NCBI RefSeq assembly: GCF_030345795.1
Contig: NZ_JAUALB010000001.1
Span: 3,092,001-3,156,000 of the forward strand
Reading direction: 5' to 3'
Length of the DNA stretch: 64,000 nt
DNA from: Micromonospora sp. WMMA1363
Lineage (GTDB): Bacteria > Actinomycetota > Actinomycetes > Mycobacteriales > Micromonosporaceae
Shown here: positions 45,535 through 54,907 of the stretch, piece after piece
Layout: every line of letters starts with the position of its first letter
Numbering within the stretch: the first letter of the stretch is position 1
Notes under the pieces: model-generated
The model's input: the letters and a program-made list of their open reading frames with translations, nothing else
Database searches by the model: none
Told to the model about the DNA's origin: nothing
Program-made: the position numbers and the translations under genes

Positions 45535-45867
45535 ATGATGACAGATGTGGCGGAGCAGAGCGGGAGCCGAGCCGACGGGGGCGACGGCTGCGTCGATCCC
45601 GGCACCGGCACCCAGGAGCCGATGGCGGCGGCCCGGATCGCGGAGGTCCGGCAGCGGATCGACGAGATCGACCGGGCGCTGATCGCGCTCTGGCAGGAGC
45701 GGGCCGGGCTCTCCCAGCAGGTCGGTGCCACCCGAATGGCGTCCGGGGGCACCCGCCTCGTGCTGTCCCGCGAGCGGGAGATCCTGGAGCGGTTCCGCGC
45801 CGCGCTCGGCGCGGACGGCACCCAGTTCGCCCTGCTGCTGCTCCGCGCCGGCCGCGGCCCCCTCTGA
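45535..45867 (+). CDS. Chorismate mutase, AroQ type, monofunctional
   Basis: This 110-residue protein consists of a roughly 30-residue acidic N-terminal tail and a chorismate mutase type-II helical domain. The core reads RIAEVRQRIDEIDRALIALWQERAGLSQQVGATR, with the first-helix Arg and the Leu/Ile heptad, then LVLSREREILERFRAALG. The enzyme converts chorismate to prephenate, the branch to Phe and Tyr. AGGGG lies 7 nt before the ATG at 45535, and another ATG follows immediately at 45538. It is monocistronic between the attenuator and a strong terminator. Confidence 0.9.
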   Translation: MMTDVAEQSGSRADGGDGCVDPGTGTQEPMAAARIAEVRQRIDEIDRALIALWQERAGLSQQVGATRMASGGTRLVLSREREILERFRAALGADGTQFALLLLRAGRGPL

Positions 45868-45895
45868 CCGCCCGCCGGTGGGGCGGGACGAGGAC

Positions 45896-45927
45896 CGGGG
45901 CGCCGGCCAGGTACGGCCGGCGCCCCG
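45896..45927. terminator. Bidirectional terminator between chorismate mutase and importer operon 2
   Basis: A 13-bp perfect stem (CGGGGCGCCGGCC) with a 6-nt loop lies between convergent genes. Confidence 0.85.
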
Positions 45928-45993
45928 AATCGCTGAGGAGGCACCACGTTCAGCGCCGGCCCGTACGGCGGTCGGGCGACGGCGCTTTCGGGG

Positions 45994-47004
45994 CTAGTCG
46001 ACCGCGTGCACCACGTTGCGGACCTCGGCGAAGTGGCAGGCGCTCGGGTGGCCGGACCGGTCCTGGACCGTCAGGACCGGCTCCTGCCGGGCACAGATGT
46101 CCTGTGCCTTCCAGCAACGTGTCCGGAACCGGCAGCCGGACGGCGGGTTCGCCGGCGACGGGACATCACCGGTCAGGACGATCTGGTCCCGCAGGCCACG
46201 TAGCTTCGGGTCCGGCACCGGAACCGCCGAGAGCAGCGCCTGGGTGTACGGGTGGGTCGGGTTGTCGTAGATCTGGTCCTCGGTGCCGATCTCGACGACC
46301 TTGCCGAGGTACATCACCGCGACCCGGTCGGCGATGTGCCGCACCACGGACAGGTCGTGGGCGATGAAGATGTAGGACAGACCCAGCTCGCTCTGGAGCT
46401 TCTCCAGCAAGTTGATCACCTGCGCCTGGATCGACACGTCCAGCGCGGAGACCGGCTCGTCGCAGAGAATGATCTCCGGGTTGAGCGCGAGCGCCCGGGC
46501 GATGCCGATCCGCTGGCGCTGGCCCCCGGAGAACTGGTGCGGGTACCGGTTGATGTGGTCGGGGTTCAGCCCGACCAGCTCCAGCAGCTCCTGCACCCGG
46601 GCCCGCCGCTTCGCCCGCGGCAGCACGTCGGGGTGCACCTCGAAGGGCTCGCCGACGATGTCACCGACGGTCATCCGCGGATTCAGCGACGTGTACGGGT
46701 CCTGCATGACCAGCTGGATGTTCCGCCGGCCGCGACGCCGTTCGGTGGCGCTCACCTTGGACATGTTCCGACCCTGGACGAACAGGTCGCCGGAGGTCGG
46801 GGTCTCCAGGCCCACGAGCATTCTGGCCAGGGTCGACTTGCCGCAGCCGGACTCGCCGACGACGCCGAGCGTCTCGCCCCGGCGCAGCTGCAGATTGATC
46901 CCGTCGACCGCACGGACCGCGCCGATCTGCTTCTTGAAGACGATCCCCCGGGTCAGCGGGAAATGCTTCACCAGGTCACGGGTCTCCAGCACGATGTCAG
47001 ACAT
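45994..47004 (-). CDS. Peptide ABC transporter ATPase DppF-like (operon 2)
   Basis: This 336-residue ATPase is closely similar to the operon-1 DppF. It shows [24 protein letters not shown], Walker [10 protein letters not shown], signature [17 protein letters not shown] and Walker [13 protein letters not shown]. The C-terminal Cys motif is [15 protein letters not shown]...ACHF. It is the last gene of the operon, overlapping the preceding ATPase gene by 8 bp. Confidence 0.94.
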   Translation of the reverse strand: MSDIVLETRDLVKHFPLTRGIVFKKQIGAVRAVDGINLQLRRGETLGVVGESGCGKSTLARMLVGLETPTSGDLFVQGRNMSKVSATERRRGRRNIQLVMQDPYTSLNPRMTVGDIVGEPFEVHPDVLPRAKRRARVQELLELVGLNPDHINRYPHQFSGGQRQRIGIARALALNPEIILCDEPVSALDVSIQAQVINLLEKLQSELGLSYIFIAHDLSVVRHIADRVAVMYLGKVVEIGTEDQIYDNPTHPYTQALLSAVPVPDPKLRGLRDQIVLTGDVPSPANPPSGCRFRTRCWKAQDICARQEPVLTVQDRSGHPSACHFAEVRNVVHAVD

Positions 47005-48043
47005 CGCCCTTGACCTCCTTCCAGAAGTGGCAGGCAGCGGTCCGCACCGGCGACACCTGGAGCAGCGGCGGCGTCGGGTCGTGGCGGCAGACGTCCTGCG
47101 CGTACCGGCACCGCGGGTTGAACGCGCATCCCTTCGGGATGTCCGTCAGCATCGGTGGCAGTCCCTTGATCGCGGACAGTTCCTGGCCCTTGAGGTCCAG
47201 CCGCGGGATCGACTCCAGCAGGCCCTTGGTGTACGGATGCGACGGGCTGGCGTAGATGTCCTCGACCGGCGCCTCCTCGATGACCCGACCGGCGTACATC
47301 ACGGAGATCCGGTCGGCCACGTCGGCCACCACACCCATGTCGTGTGTGATCAGCACGAGGCTCATGTTCCGCTCGCGCTGGAGCTCGGCCAGCAGGGTCA
47401 TGATCTGCGCCTGCACGGTCACGTCCAGGGCCGTGGTCGGCTCGTCGGCGATCAGCACCTCCGGGTCGAGGGCGAGCGCCATTGCGATCATGACGCGCTG
47501 CCGCATACCACCGGAGAACTGGTGCGGGTAGTCGTTCACCCGCTGCTTCGCCGCCGGGATCTTCACCAGGTCGAGCAGCTCGACCGCGCGCACCTTGCTG
47601 TCCCTGCGGGACATGCCCCGGTGCTTACGGAACAGCTCGCTGAGCTGGAACCCGACGGTGAAGACCGGGTTCAGCGCGGACAGGGCGTCCTGGAAGATCA
47701 TCGCGACCTTGTTCGCCCGGACCTTGCGCCGCTGCGCCTCCGGCAGCGTGAGCAGGTCGACACCGCGATAGCGGATCTGGCCGCCGGTGATGAACCCGGG
47801 CGGGCTGTCCAGAATGCCCATGATCGCCTGGGCGGTGACGCTCTTGCCGCAGCCGGACTCACCCAGGATGGCCCGGGTCTCACCCGGCCGCAGGTCGAAG
47901 CTCACGCCGTTGACCGCGTGGGCGATGCCGTTGCGGGTGCGGAACTCGACGTGCAGGTCCTTGACCTGCAGCGGCATCGCGTTCGGGTCGAGGCCGGGCA
48001 GGGCGTCCAGCTTGACGTTCACATCAGTGCTCATGGCGCTCAC
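46997..48043 (-). CDS. Peptide ABC transporter ATPase DppD-like (operon 2)
   Basis: This 348-residue ATPase has Walker A GESGCGKS, signature [17 protein letters not shown], Walker [13 protein letters not shown] and [14 protein letters not shown]. The C-terminus has the four-Cys pattern [15 protein letters not shown]...ACHF. I prefer the GTG at 48043, which overlaps the permease stop (GTGA). An in-frame ATG at 48034 is the alternative. Confidence 0.94.
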   Translation of the reverse strand: MSAMSTDVNVKLDALPGLDPNAMPLQVKDLHVEFRTRNGIAHAVNGVSFDLRPGETRAILGESGCGKSVTAQAIMGILDSPPGFITGGQIRYRGVDLLTLPEAQRRKVRANKVAMIFQDALSALNPVFTVGFQLSELFRKHRGMSRRDSKVRAVELLDLVKIPAAKQRVNDYPHQFSGGMRQRVMIAMALALDPEVLIADEPTTALDVTVQAQIMTLLAELQRERNMSLVLITHDMGVVADVADRISVMYAGRVIEEAPVEDIYASPSHPYTKGLLESIPRLDLKGQELSAIKGLPPMLTDIPKGCAFNPRCRYAQDVCRHDPTPPLLQVSPVRTAACHFWKEVKGDV

Positions 48044-48981
48044 CGGAACTTCGGGTCGAGGGCGTCACGCAGGGCGTCACCCATGAGGATGAAGGACAGC
48101 ACCGTGCCGACCAGCAGCCCGCAGGGGAAGAGCAGCAGCCACGGGTCCTCCAGGAAGTAGACCTGGTGGGCCGAGATCATGATGCCCCAGGACTGGGCGG
48201 GGGGCTGGAGCCCGACACCGAGGAACGTCAGGGTGGCCTCCGCGGCGACGAACGCGCCGAGCACGATGGTCGCGTACACCAGCATCGGGGCGATCGCGTT
48301 GGGCAGGATGTGCCGGAACATCAGCCGGCCGTTGCCCGCCCCGACCGCCTTGGCGGCCTGCACGTAGTCCAGGTCCTTCGAGGAGATGACGCTACCGCGG
48401 ATGATCCGGGCGATCGTCGGCCAGCTCAGCAGGAACAGCACCATGGCGATGGTCCAGATGTTCTGCCGCTTGATCACGGTCAGGAACACGATCGCGCCGA
48501 GCAGGAACGGCAGCGAGAAGAAGATGTCCATCAGCCGGGAGATGATGGTGTCGACCCAGCCGCCGTAGTAGCCGGCGAGGAGACCCATCAGGCCGCCGAA
48601 GACCACGATGCCCCCGGTGGCCATGATGGCGATCACCATCGACGGCCGGGCACCGTAGATGGCGTGCGAGTAGTAGTCGCAGCCCAGGACGTCGAAGCCG
48701 AACGGGTGGTCCCAGCTCGGCCCGACCCGGGACCGGTCGGTGGTGCACGCCCGCGGGTCCTGGCTGGTCCAGAGCTTGGGGAAGGCCGCCATCGAGCCGA
48801 CCACGAAAACGTACAGCAGGGCGACCACGAAGACCGGGTCGCGGACCAGTTGCCGGCGGGCGTCCGCCCACAGGCTGGCGTTGCGCTCCTTGCCGCCCTT
48901 CCTCGTCTCGCCCGGGGCCGGGCCGTCGCCGGAGACCGGCGCACCGCCGACGGCCGTGCCGCCACTCGTCACGTCGCTCAT
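48040..48981 (-). CDS. Peptide ABC transporter permease DppC-like (operon 2)
   Basis: This 313-residue permease has a roughly 45-residue polar N-terminus, helix 1 at DPVFVVALLYVFVVG, and a periplasmic loop RACTTDRSRVGPSWDHPFGFDVLGCDYYSHAIYGAR with the same two Cys as the operon-1 homologue. The EAA loop is VQAAKAVGAGNGRLMFRHILPNAIAP, and the end is [14 protein letters not shown] chose the ATG at 48981 because GAGG lies 7 nt upstream. The frame also allows 48987. A 75-bp gap separates it from dppB. Confidence 0.93.
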   Translation of the reverse strand: MSDVTSGGTAVGGAPVSGDGPAPGETRKGGKERNASLWADARRQLVRDPVFVVALLYVFVVGSMAAFPKLWTSQDPRACTTDRSRVGPSWDHPFGFDVLGCDYYSHAIYGARPSMVIAIMATGGIVVFGGLMGLLAGYYGGWVDTIISRLMDIFFSLPFLLGAIVFLTVIKRQNIWTIAMVLFLLSWPTIARIIRGSVISSKDLDYVQAAKAVGAGNGRLMFRHILPNAIAPMLVYATIVLGAFVAAEATLTFLGVGLQPPAQSWGIMISAHQVYFLEDPWLLLFPCGLLVGTVLSFILMGDALRDALDPKFR

Positions 48982-49056
48982 GTCCACACCTCGTTTCGCT
49001 TCGCCCTGCCGCGGGCGGCCGGGATCGCCGGCCGCCGGTTGCTGACCACGGTGCCG

Positions 49057-50067
49057 TCACTCATAGCGGATCCTCGGGTCGAGCACGGCGTACAGAATGT
49101 CGACCAGCAGGTTGGCGAGCAGGACGACCAGCACCAGCATGGTCACCACGCCGATGACCACGGACGACTCCCCGGTGCGGGCGGAGAGCGTCACCAGCCG
49201 CCCGATGCCTGGCACGTTGAAGATCGTCTCGGTGACCACCGCGCCGGCCATGGCCGACCCGATGTCGACACCGAGGAAGGTGATCACCGGGATCAGCGAG
49301 TTGCGCAGCGTGTGCACGCCGATGACCCGCTTGTTGGCCAGGCCCTTGGCCCGCGCCGTCCGGACGTAGTCGGCCCGGATGTTCTCCATGATGCTGGTCC
49401 GGGTAAGCCGTGCGGTGGTGGCGAGCGAGACCGCGCCGAGCACCATGCCGGGAATCACCAGGCTGGCGAAGGGATAGTCCATCTTGAAGCCCGGGCTGAA
49501 GACGCCGTTCGAGATGACCTCGGGAATCCAGCTCTGGTCCCGCAGCACGTTGCCGAGCTTGACCCCGACGAACTCCCGCACCACCACACCGAGCACGAAG
49601 ATCGGCACGGAGATCACGAAGACGGTGCTGATCTTCACCAGGTTGTCGGCGAAGCTGCCGCCCCGCAGGCCCGCCCACACACCGGCGGCGATACCCACGA
49701 CCGCCTCGAAGACGATCGCGATCACCAGCAGCTTCAGGGTGTACGGGATGGCGTCGGCCACCAGGTCGGTGACCTCGCGCTGCCGCAGGTTGATGCCGAA
49801 GTCGAAGTGGAAGAAGACCCCGGTCACCCGGTCGACGAACAACCCGAAGCACGGGTTGCCCTTCTGGTCCAGGCAGGGGTCGCCGTAGCCGAGCCGCTCG
49901 GTGACCGCCTGGAGCAGGGCCGGCGGTGGCGTCCGGTCGCCGAAGAGCGCCCGGACCGGGTTCCCGCTGAACTGGATCGCCAGCGAGGTCATGTAGTGGA
50001 GCAGGAACATGGTGCCCAGCACGGTCGGGATGAACTGGAGCAACCGTCGGATGACGTAGCGCCCCAT
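49057..50067 (-). CDS. Peptide ABC transporter permease DppB-like (operon 2)
   Basis: This 336-residue permease starts MGRYVIRRLLQFIPTVLGTMFLLHYM. The first periplasmic loop is longer than in operon 1 and contains GYGDPCLDQKGNPCFG with two Cys. ADYVRTARAKGLANKRVIGVHTLRNSLIPVIT is the EAA loop, and the end LDPRIRYE is canonical. The ATG at 50067 has a GGAG site. Longer in-frame starts would read through the upstream hairpin. Confidence 0.93.
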   Translation of the reverse strand: MGRYVIRRLLQFIPTVLGTMFLLHYMTSLAIQFSGNPVRALFGDRTPPPALLQAVTERLGYGDPCLDQKGNPCFGLFVDRVTGVFFHFDFGINLRQREVTDLVADAIPYTLKLLVIAIVFEAVVGIAAGVWAGLRGGSFADNLVKISTVFVISVPIFVLGVVVREFVGVKLGNVLRDQSWIPEVISNGVFSPGFKMDYPFASLVIPGMVLGAVSLATTARLTRTSIMENIRADYVRTARAKGLANKRVIGVHTLRNSLIPVITFLGVDIGSAMAGAVVTETIFNVPGIGRLVTLSARTGESSVVIGVVTMLVLVVLLANLLVDILYAVLDPRIRYE

Positions 50068-50089
50068 GTCGGGGTCTCCTCTCGGCGCT

Positions 50090-50138
50090 GACGTGGCGGC
50101 AACGATCACCCTGGTGGGGTGATCGTTGCCGCCACGTC
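50090..50138 (-). terminator. Intercistronic hairpin after binding-protein gene (operon 2)
   Basis: The arms 50090-50110 and 50118-50138 are perfectly complementary over 21 bp (core GCGGCAACGATCACC) with a 7-nt loop. Like the hairpin at 28642-28676, it separates binding protein from permeases and probably limits read-through. Confidence 0.8.
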
Positions 50139-50167
50139 CTGTTACGGCTGGATCAGATTACTGAAGC

Positions 50168-51802
50168 TCAGTTCTGCTTCAGCGAGGTCGCACCGTAGTC
50201 GGCGTCCGAGACGGCGTTCCAGACGAACGTGTCGACGTTCTCGCTGTAGGCCGCACCGACCTTGTTGAACCACATCGGGATGACCGGCAGCTCCTCGACC
50301 AGGATGTCCTCGGCCTTCTGGTAGAAGGGGATGGCCTCCTCGACGGACTTGGCGGCGTCACCCTGCTTCAGCAGGCTGTCGAACTCCGGGTTGCTGAAGG
50401 TGGAGTTGTTGCTGTCGGCACCGGTGCTGTACAGCGGAGCCAGGTAGGTCTCCAGGAACGGGTAGTCCGGACCCCAGCCGAGGCGGAACGGGCCGGTGAA
50501 CTTCCGGCTGTCCGCGGTCTCCAGGTACTCGGCGAACTGCAGGTTGACCTTCAGCTCGTAGTCGATACCCAGCGCGGCCTTGATCTGGTCACCGACGGCC
50601 TGGAGCCACTGGTCGTGGCCGGCACCGGCGTTCGCCCAGAGCTGGAGCTTCTTACCGGCCGGCCAACCGCCGGCCTCGGCGAGCAGCTGCTTGGCCTTCT
50701 CGACGTCCTTCTTGCAGTACTGGCAGACGTTCTCGCGGGCGCCCTGGAAGGTCGGCGCGACGTAGCCGGTGGCCGGGGTGTACCGGCCGTCGAAGACGGC
50801 GTCGACGATGGACTGCCGGTCGATCGCCAGCGAGAGCGCCTGGCGGACCCGCTTGTCCTTGAACTCCGGCAGGTACAGCGGCATGCCGACGTAGGTGAAG
50901 CTGTCACCCGGCTGCTCGTAGAGGCGGTCGCCGTACTGCTGCTTGGCCTCCTTGTACCGCGCCGGCGGCAGGGTGTACATCACGTCCAGCTCGCCGGCCT
51001 GGAAGGCGGCGTAGGCGGCGTCGACGTCCGCGAAGATCCGATACTTGATCTTGTCGGGCTTGCCCGGCTCCCCCTTCCAGGAGTCGCTGCGGACCAGGTT
51101 GATCTCGACGTTGTGCTGCCAGCTGCCGTCGATCTTGTACGGGCCGTTGCCGATCGGCGTCTCGTTGCACTTGCCCGCGTCGTCGACGCACGCCTGGGCC
51201 ATCGGGAAGAAGCCCGAGTAGCCGACCGTGGTCGGGAAGCCGGAGAACGGCTCGCTGAGCTCGACGGTGAAGGTCAGGTCGTCGACCTTCTTCAGGCCGG
51301 ACAGCTCCTTGGCCTTGGGCTCCGGGGCCGTCTTCGGGCCGTCGCCGTCCGGGTCCTTGGACGTGACGTCGTCGATACCGGCGATCCGCGTCATGAAGTA
51401 GCCGTTGTTCTGGGCGTTCGGCCCGTACGCCGCGTAGTTCCACGACCGGATGAAGGCGTCGGCGTTGACCGACTCGCCGTTGTCGAAGGTGTAGCCGCTC
51501 TTGATCTTGATAGTCCAGAGCTTCTGGTCGTCCGAGGTGATCGACTCGGCCAGGTCGTTCTCCGGGGCGGCGGTCTCCGCGTTGTACCGGACCAGGCCAC
51601 GGTAGAGCTGGCGGATCACGTAGATCGACGGTTCGTCGTCACCGGCGGACGGCATCAGGAACGCCGGCTCCGCGTCGTAGACGCGCAGCTCACCGCCGGC
51701 CTGGCCGCCGCCGGCCTCCGAGTCGCCGCCGCCGCTACAGGCGGTGGCCAACATGGCGGTGGCGGTCGCCGCGACCGCCACCTTCAGGAATTTCCCGCGC
51801 AT
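50168..51802 (-). CDS. Peptide ABC transporter substrate-binding lipoprotein (operon 2)
   Basis: This 544-residue SBP_bac_5 protein has a lipoprotein signal ending LATAC (Cys22) and a Gly-rich linker. Core segments are GYTFDNGESVNADAFIRSWNYAAY, SGLKKVDDLTFTVELSEPF, VRQALSLAIDRQSIVDAVF and EELPVIPMWFNKV. They run in parallel with those of the operon-1 protein, so the two are paralogues. Extra Cys (ACVDDAGKC, CQYCKK) are not found at the equivalent places in operon 1. AGGAGG precedes the ATG. The 223-bp upstream interval to the PIG-L gene must carry two divergent promoters. Confidence 0.95.
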   Translation of the reverse strand: MRGKFLKVAVAATATAMLATACSGGGDSEAGGGQAGGELRVYDAEPAFLMPSAGDDEPSIYVIRQLYRGLVRYNAETAAPENDLAESITSDDQKLWTIKIKSGYTFDNGESVNADAFIRSWNYAAYGPNAQNNGYFMTRIAGIDDVTSKDPDGDGPKTAPEPKAKELSGLKKVDDLTFTVELSEPFSGFPTTVGYSGFFPMAQACVDDAGKCNETPIGNGPYKIDGSWQHNVEINLVRSDSWKGEPGKPDKIKYRIFADVDAAYAAFQAGELDVMYTLPPARYKEAKQQYGDRLYEQPGDSFTYVGMPLYLPEFKDKRVRQALSLAIDRQSIVDAVFDGRYTPATGYVAPTFQGARENVCQYCKKDVEKAKQLLAEAGGWPAGKKLQLWANAGAGHDQWLQAVGDQIKAALGIDYELKVNLQFAEYLETADSRKFTGPFRLGWGPDYPFLETYLAPLYSTGADSNNSTFSNPEFDSLLKQGDAAKSVEEAIPFYQKAEDILVEELPVIPMWFNKVGAAYSENVDTFVWNAVSDADYGATSLKQN

Positions 51803-52010
51803 GGGAGTGCCTCCTCAGGGCGCTCGGCTCACGAGGGGGTTGTGAGGTGCCTGCCACTGTGACACCCGATGCCTCCTGGCGGGAAGGCGTGTTATCAACC
51901 CGATACCCGGCCGGGACGGCCCCGACATCGACCCGGAGCTGCCTGCGCCGCGCCCAGCTAGGCGTGGTAAGAGCTGCGGGAACGCCAGTGCCCGACGTGT
52001 TCGCGACACG

Positions 52011-52016
52011 TAGGCT
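52011..52016 (+). promoter_or_regulatory. -10 box of the PIG-L gene
   Basis: TAGGCT lies 9 nt before the ATG with no ribosome binding site, implying a leaderless or nearly leaderless mRNA. Confidence 0.45.
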
Positions 52017-52025
52017 CGAGCCACG

Positions 52026-52760
52026 ATGACCTTTCCGCCCTCGGCCGTGCCGCTGACCGACGTCCGCCGCGCCCTCGCCATCTTCGCCCACCCGGACGAT
52101 GTCGACTTCGGCTGTGCGGGCACGGTGGCGACCTGGACGGACGCCGGGATCGAGGTCGCGTACGTCCTGGTCACCTACGGTGACGCGGGGGGTTGCGTCG
52201 ACCCGCCGCGGCCGGAGCTGGTCCAGCAGCGGGCGGCGGAGCAGCGCGCGGCGGCCGCCGCCGTCGGCGTCCGGCAGGTGGACGTGCTGACCGGGTACGC
52301 CGACGGCGCCCTGGCGGCGACGCTCGAGCTACGCCGCGACCTCACCGCGGCCATCCGGCGGTTCCGCCCGGACCGGGTGCTGACCAGTTCACCGCTGCGC
52401 CGGTGGGAGCACATCGCCGGGCCGGGCCACCCCGACCACCAGGCGGTCGGGGAGGCGGCCACCTGCGCGATCTACCCGGACGCCCGCACCCCGTTCGCGC
52501 ACCCCGACCTGTTCGCCGCCGGCCTTCGGCCGTGGACGGTAAGGGAGGTCTGGTACGCGGGCGGACCGGCACCGGACCACACGGTCGATGTGACGGACAG
52601 TTACGAACGCAAGGTTACCGCCATGCGTGCCCACCGGTCGCAGACCGCCCACCTGGACGTGCCGACCTGGGTACGCGACCAGCTCGCCACCGCGGCGGCG
52701 GACGCCGGCCTGCCCGCCGGCCGACTCGCCGAGGCGTTCACCGTGCTACGGACGGAGTGA
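52026..52760 (+). CDS. PIG-L/LmbE-family deacetylase
   Basis: This 244-residue zinc hydrolase has the metal-binding AHPDD motif at residues 20-24 and the distal GHPDHQAV. The family removes N-acetyl groups from N-acetylglucosamine conjugates. Actinobacterial members include MshB (mycothiol synthesis), Mca and antibiotic deacetylases, and this sequence alone does not decide among them. It is shorter than MshB (about 300 residues), which makes a generic LmbE-like role more likely. Its 3' end converges with the response regulator gene. Confidence 0.88.
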   Translation: MTFPPSAVPLTDVRRALAIFAHPDDVDFGCAGTVATWTDAGIEVAYVLVTYGDAGGCVDPPRPELVQQRAAEQRAAAAAVGVRQVDVLTGYADGALAATLELRRDLTAAIRRFRPDRVLTSSPLRRWEHIAGPGHPDHQAVGEAATCAIYPDARTPFAHPDLFAAGLRPWTVREVWYAGGPAPDHTVDVTDSYERKVTAMRAHRSQTAHLDVPTWVRDQLATAAADAGLPAGRLAEAFTVLRTE

Positions 52761-52785
52761 GCGGCGAGGCCGGGCGCCGGGCCAG

Positions 52786-53475
52786 TCAGACGAGCCGACG
52801 GTCGGCGGCCCAGCGGGACAGCTCGTAGCGGTTGGACATCTGGAGCTTTCGAAGCACGTTCGACACGTGCGTCTCGACCGTCTTGATCGAAATGTACAGC
52901 TCCTTGGCGATCTCCTTGTACGCGTACCCCCGGGCGAGCAGCCGCAGCACCTCGCGCTCACGGTTGGTGAGCAGGTCCAGCTCGGGATCGGACACCGGGG
53001 TGTCCGGCCGGGCCGCGAAGGCGTCCAGCACGAACCCGGCCAACCGGGGACTGAACACCGCGTCCCCGTCGGCGACCCGGCGGATCGCCGACGCCAGTTC
53101 GTCCGGAGAGATGGTCTTGGTGACGTAGCCGCGGGCGCCGGCGCGGATCAACCCGATCACGTCCTCGGCGGCGTCCGAGACGCTCAGCGCCAGGAACCAC
53201 ACCTGCGGGTGGGTACGCCGCATCGCCTCCAGCACCGCGCGACCGCCGCCGTCGGGCATGTGCACGTCGAGCAGCACCACGTCGGGCTCCGTGGCGGCGA
53301 TCCGGCTGACCGCCTCGGCGACCGTGCTCGCCTCCCCCACCACCTCGACGTGCACGCCCAGTTCGGCGCGTACCCCGGCCCGGAACATCGCGTGGTCGTC
53401 GACGAGGAAGACCCGCAGCCGTTCCGGGGCGACCGCCGCTCGTTCGACCGAGTCCGTCGTCTGGTCCGCCATCAC
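52786..53475 (-). CDS. LuxR/NarL-type response regulator
   Basis: This 229-residue regulator has a receiver domain (LRVFLVDDHAMFRAGVRAEL, phospho-Asp in VVLLDVHMPDGG, Lys in GYVTKTIS) and a LuxR HTH (LTNREREVLRLLARGYAYKEIAKELYISIKTVETHVSNVLRKLQM). The start overlaps the stop of the PspC-type kinase gene. Either the GTG at 53475 or the ATG at 53472 may be used. It is the output of an envelope-stress system resembling LiaR. Confidence 0.95.
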   Translation of the reverse strand: MMADQTTDSVERAAVAPERLRVFLVDDHAMFRAGVRAELGVHVEVVGEASTVAEAVSRIAATEPDVVLLDVHMPDGGGRAVLEAMRRTHPQVWFLALSVSDAAEDVIGLIRAGARGYVTKTISPDELASAIRRVADGDAVFSPRLAGFVLDAFAARPDTPVSDPELDLLTNREREVLRLLARGYAYKEIAKELYISIKTVETHVSNVLRKLQMSNRYELSRWAADRRLV

Positions 53476-54737
53476 CTGTCCCTTTCCGCTGTGGACGAGT
53501 CCCGGAAGATCGGCAGGATCAACCGGACCTCGGTCCCCTCCCCCGGCCCGGACCGGATCTCCGCCCGGCCGCCGTGCCGTTCCATCCGCCCGACGATCGA
53601 GCCCCGGACACCGTGCCGGTGGTCCTCCACGGTATCCGGATCGAAGCCCTTCCCCCGATCCCGGACGAAGACGCTGACCTGCTCGGGCTCGACCTCCGCA
53701 TAGAGCGAGACGGTCTGCACGCCGGCGTGCCGGGCAGCGTTGACCAGGGCTTCGCGGGCCGCGGCCACCAGTGCGCCCACCCGCTCGTCGGTCTCCTGGT
53801 CACCGACCACCACCGTCTCGACGGTGATCGCGAAAGTGTCCTCAACCTCGGCCGCCGCCTGCTCCAGGGCCGCCGCGAAGCGCTCGGTCGGGGAGGCGGT
53901 CGGCTTGTAGAGCCAGTTGCGCAGCGAGCGTTCCTGGCCCCGGGCGAGCCGCTGCACCGTCTTCACGTCGCCGGCGTTGCGCTGGATCAGGGCGAGCGTG
54001 TGCAGCACCTGGTCGTGCACCATGGCGGCCAGTTCGGCTCGTTCCTGCTCACGGATCCGCCCCTCGCGCTCCGACCGAAGCTGGTTCCAGGTCCGCCAGA
54101 GCACCGGCGCGGCGACCACCCCGACACCGGCCAGGCCGACCAGCGCGAAGATCACGCCGTTGAGCACCGCGTCGAAGTTCTGTGCCGGGGAGTACACCGC
54201 CGCGACGCCGATGATCCCCACCGCGACCAGCACACCGCCGCCGATGAACCGCAGCACGAACGCCCGCCGGTCGCTCTCCTCGACCACCGCGCTCAGCCAC
54301 GGCACCGGCATGGAGTCGGCCCGTTGCCGCCGCCGTTCGGGGGCCGACTGGTGCCAGATCACTCCGGCCCCGACAGCGATGATCGCGACCAGCCAACCGG
54401 CGGTCCCGGCGGCGCCCACCGAGTCGAAGAGCGCCATCTGGAGCAGCAGCACCGCGAGCCCGATCGCCACGAACGGCAGCAGCTGCCCCACGTCGCGCCG
54501 GGACGGCACCGCGGTGTCACCCGGGCGGAGCGGCACCACCGCCCAGAAGGCGGCGTAGAGCAGCAGGCCGAGGCCGCTCAGGCCGAGCAGCACCATGAAG
54601 GCGACCCGGACGCGGAGCGCCGAGATACCGAGGTGCTCGGCGATGCCCGCCGCCACCCCGGCGGCCATCCGGTGCTCGGGGGCACGGTAGAGGCGCGGGG
54701 GTTGGGTCACGACGCTGATCGCTGCCTCCCTGGTCAC
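53472..54737 (-). CDS. Sensor histidine kinase with N-terminal PspC domain
   Basis: This 421-residue kinase opens with a PspC domain (LYRAPEHRMAAGVAAGIAEHLGISALRVRVAFMVL), followed by further transmembrane helices to about residue 210. It then has HisKA_3 (LAAMVHDQVLHTLALIQRNAG, acceptor His in VHDQ) and HATPase boxes (ALVNAARHAGV, DRGKGFDPDTVEDHRHGVRGSI). A PspC domain fused to the kinase suggests direct coupling to membrane-stress sensing. The GTG at 54737 is the longest form. A GTG at 54710, after GGGAGG, is an alternative. It is divergent from a LiaF/PspC-like gene. Confidence 0.92.
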   Translation of the reverse strand: MTREAAISVVTQPPRLYRAPEHRMAAGVAAGIAEHLGISALRVRVAFMVLLGLSGLGLLLYAAFWAVVPLRPGDTAVPSRRDVGQLLPFVAIGLAVLLLQMALFDSVGAAGTAGWLVAIIAVGAGVIWHQSAPERRRQRADSMPVPWLSAVVEESDRRAFVLRFIGGGVLVAVGIIGVAAVYSPAQNFDAVLNGVIFALVGLAGVGVVAAPVLWRTWNQLRSEREGRIREQERAELAAMVHDQVLHTLALIQRNAGDVKTVQRLARGQERSLRNWLYKPTASPTERFAAALEQAAAEVEDTFAITVETVVVGDQETDERVGALVAAAREALVNAARHAGVQTVSLYAEVEPEQVSVFVRDRGKGFDPDTVEDHRHGVRGSIVGRMERHGGRAEIRSGPGEGTEVRLILPIFRDSSTAERDR

Positions 54738-54907
54738 GACGCGGACGGCGCGGGCGACCCTCCACCGCCGGCACCGGTTCGATCGTCACACGGCAGCCGT
54801 ACGCCCGGCCACGGGGACGCCCCGGACATCCGGGTACCTGGATCTCAGGGTGGGGTCAGGGTCTCCTCCCTGAGCCGTCGGCGTGCCACGGGGAGCAGAA
54901 TCGGGAC

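Noticed and set aside
43761..46367. An 868-codon plus-strand frame over pcrA and the chorismate mutase region
   Set aside because: It is antisense to pcrA, passes through chorismate mutase in the wrong frame, and has no recognisable domain.
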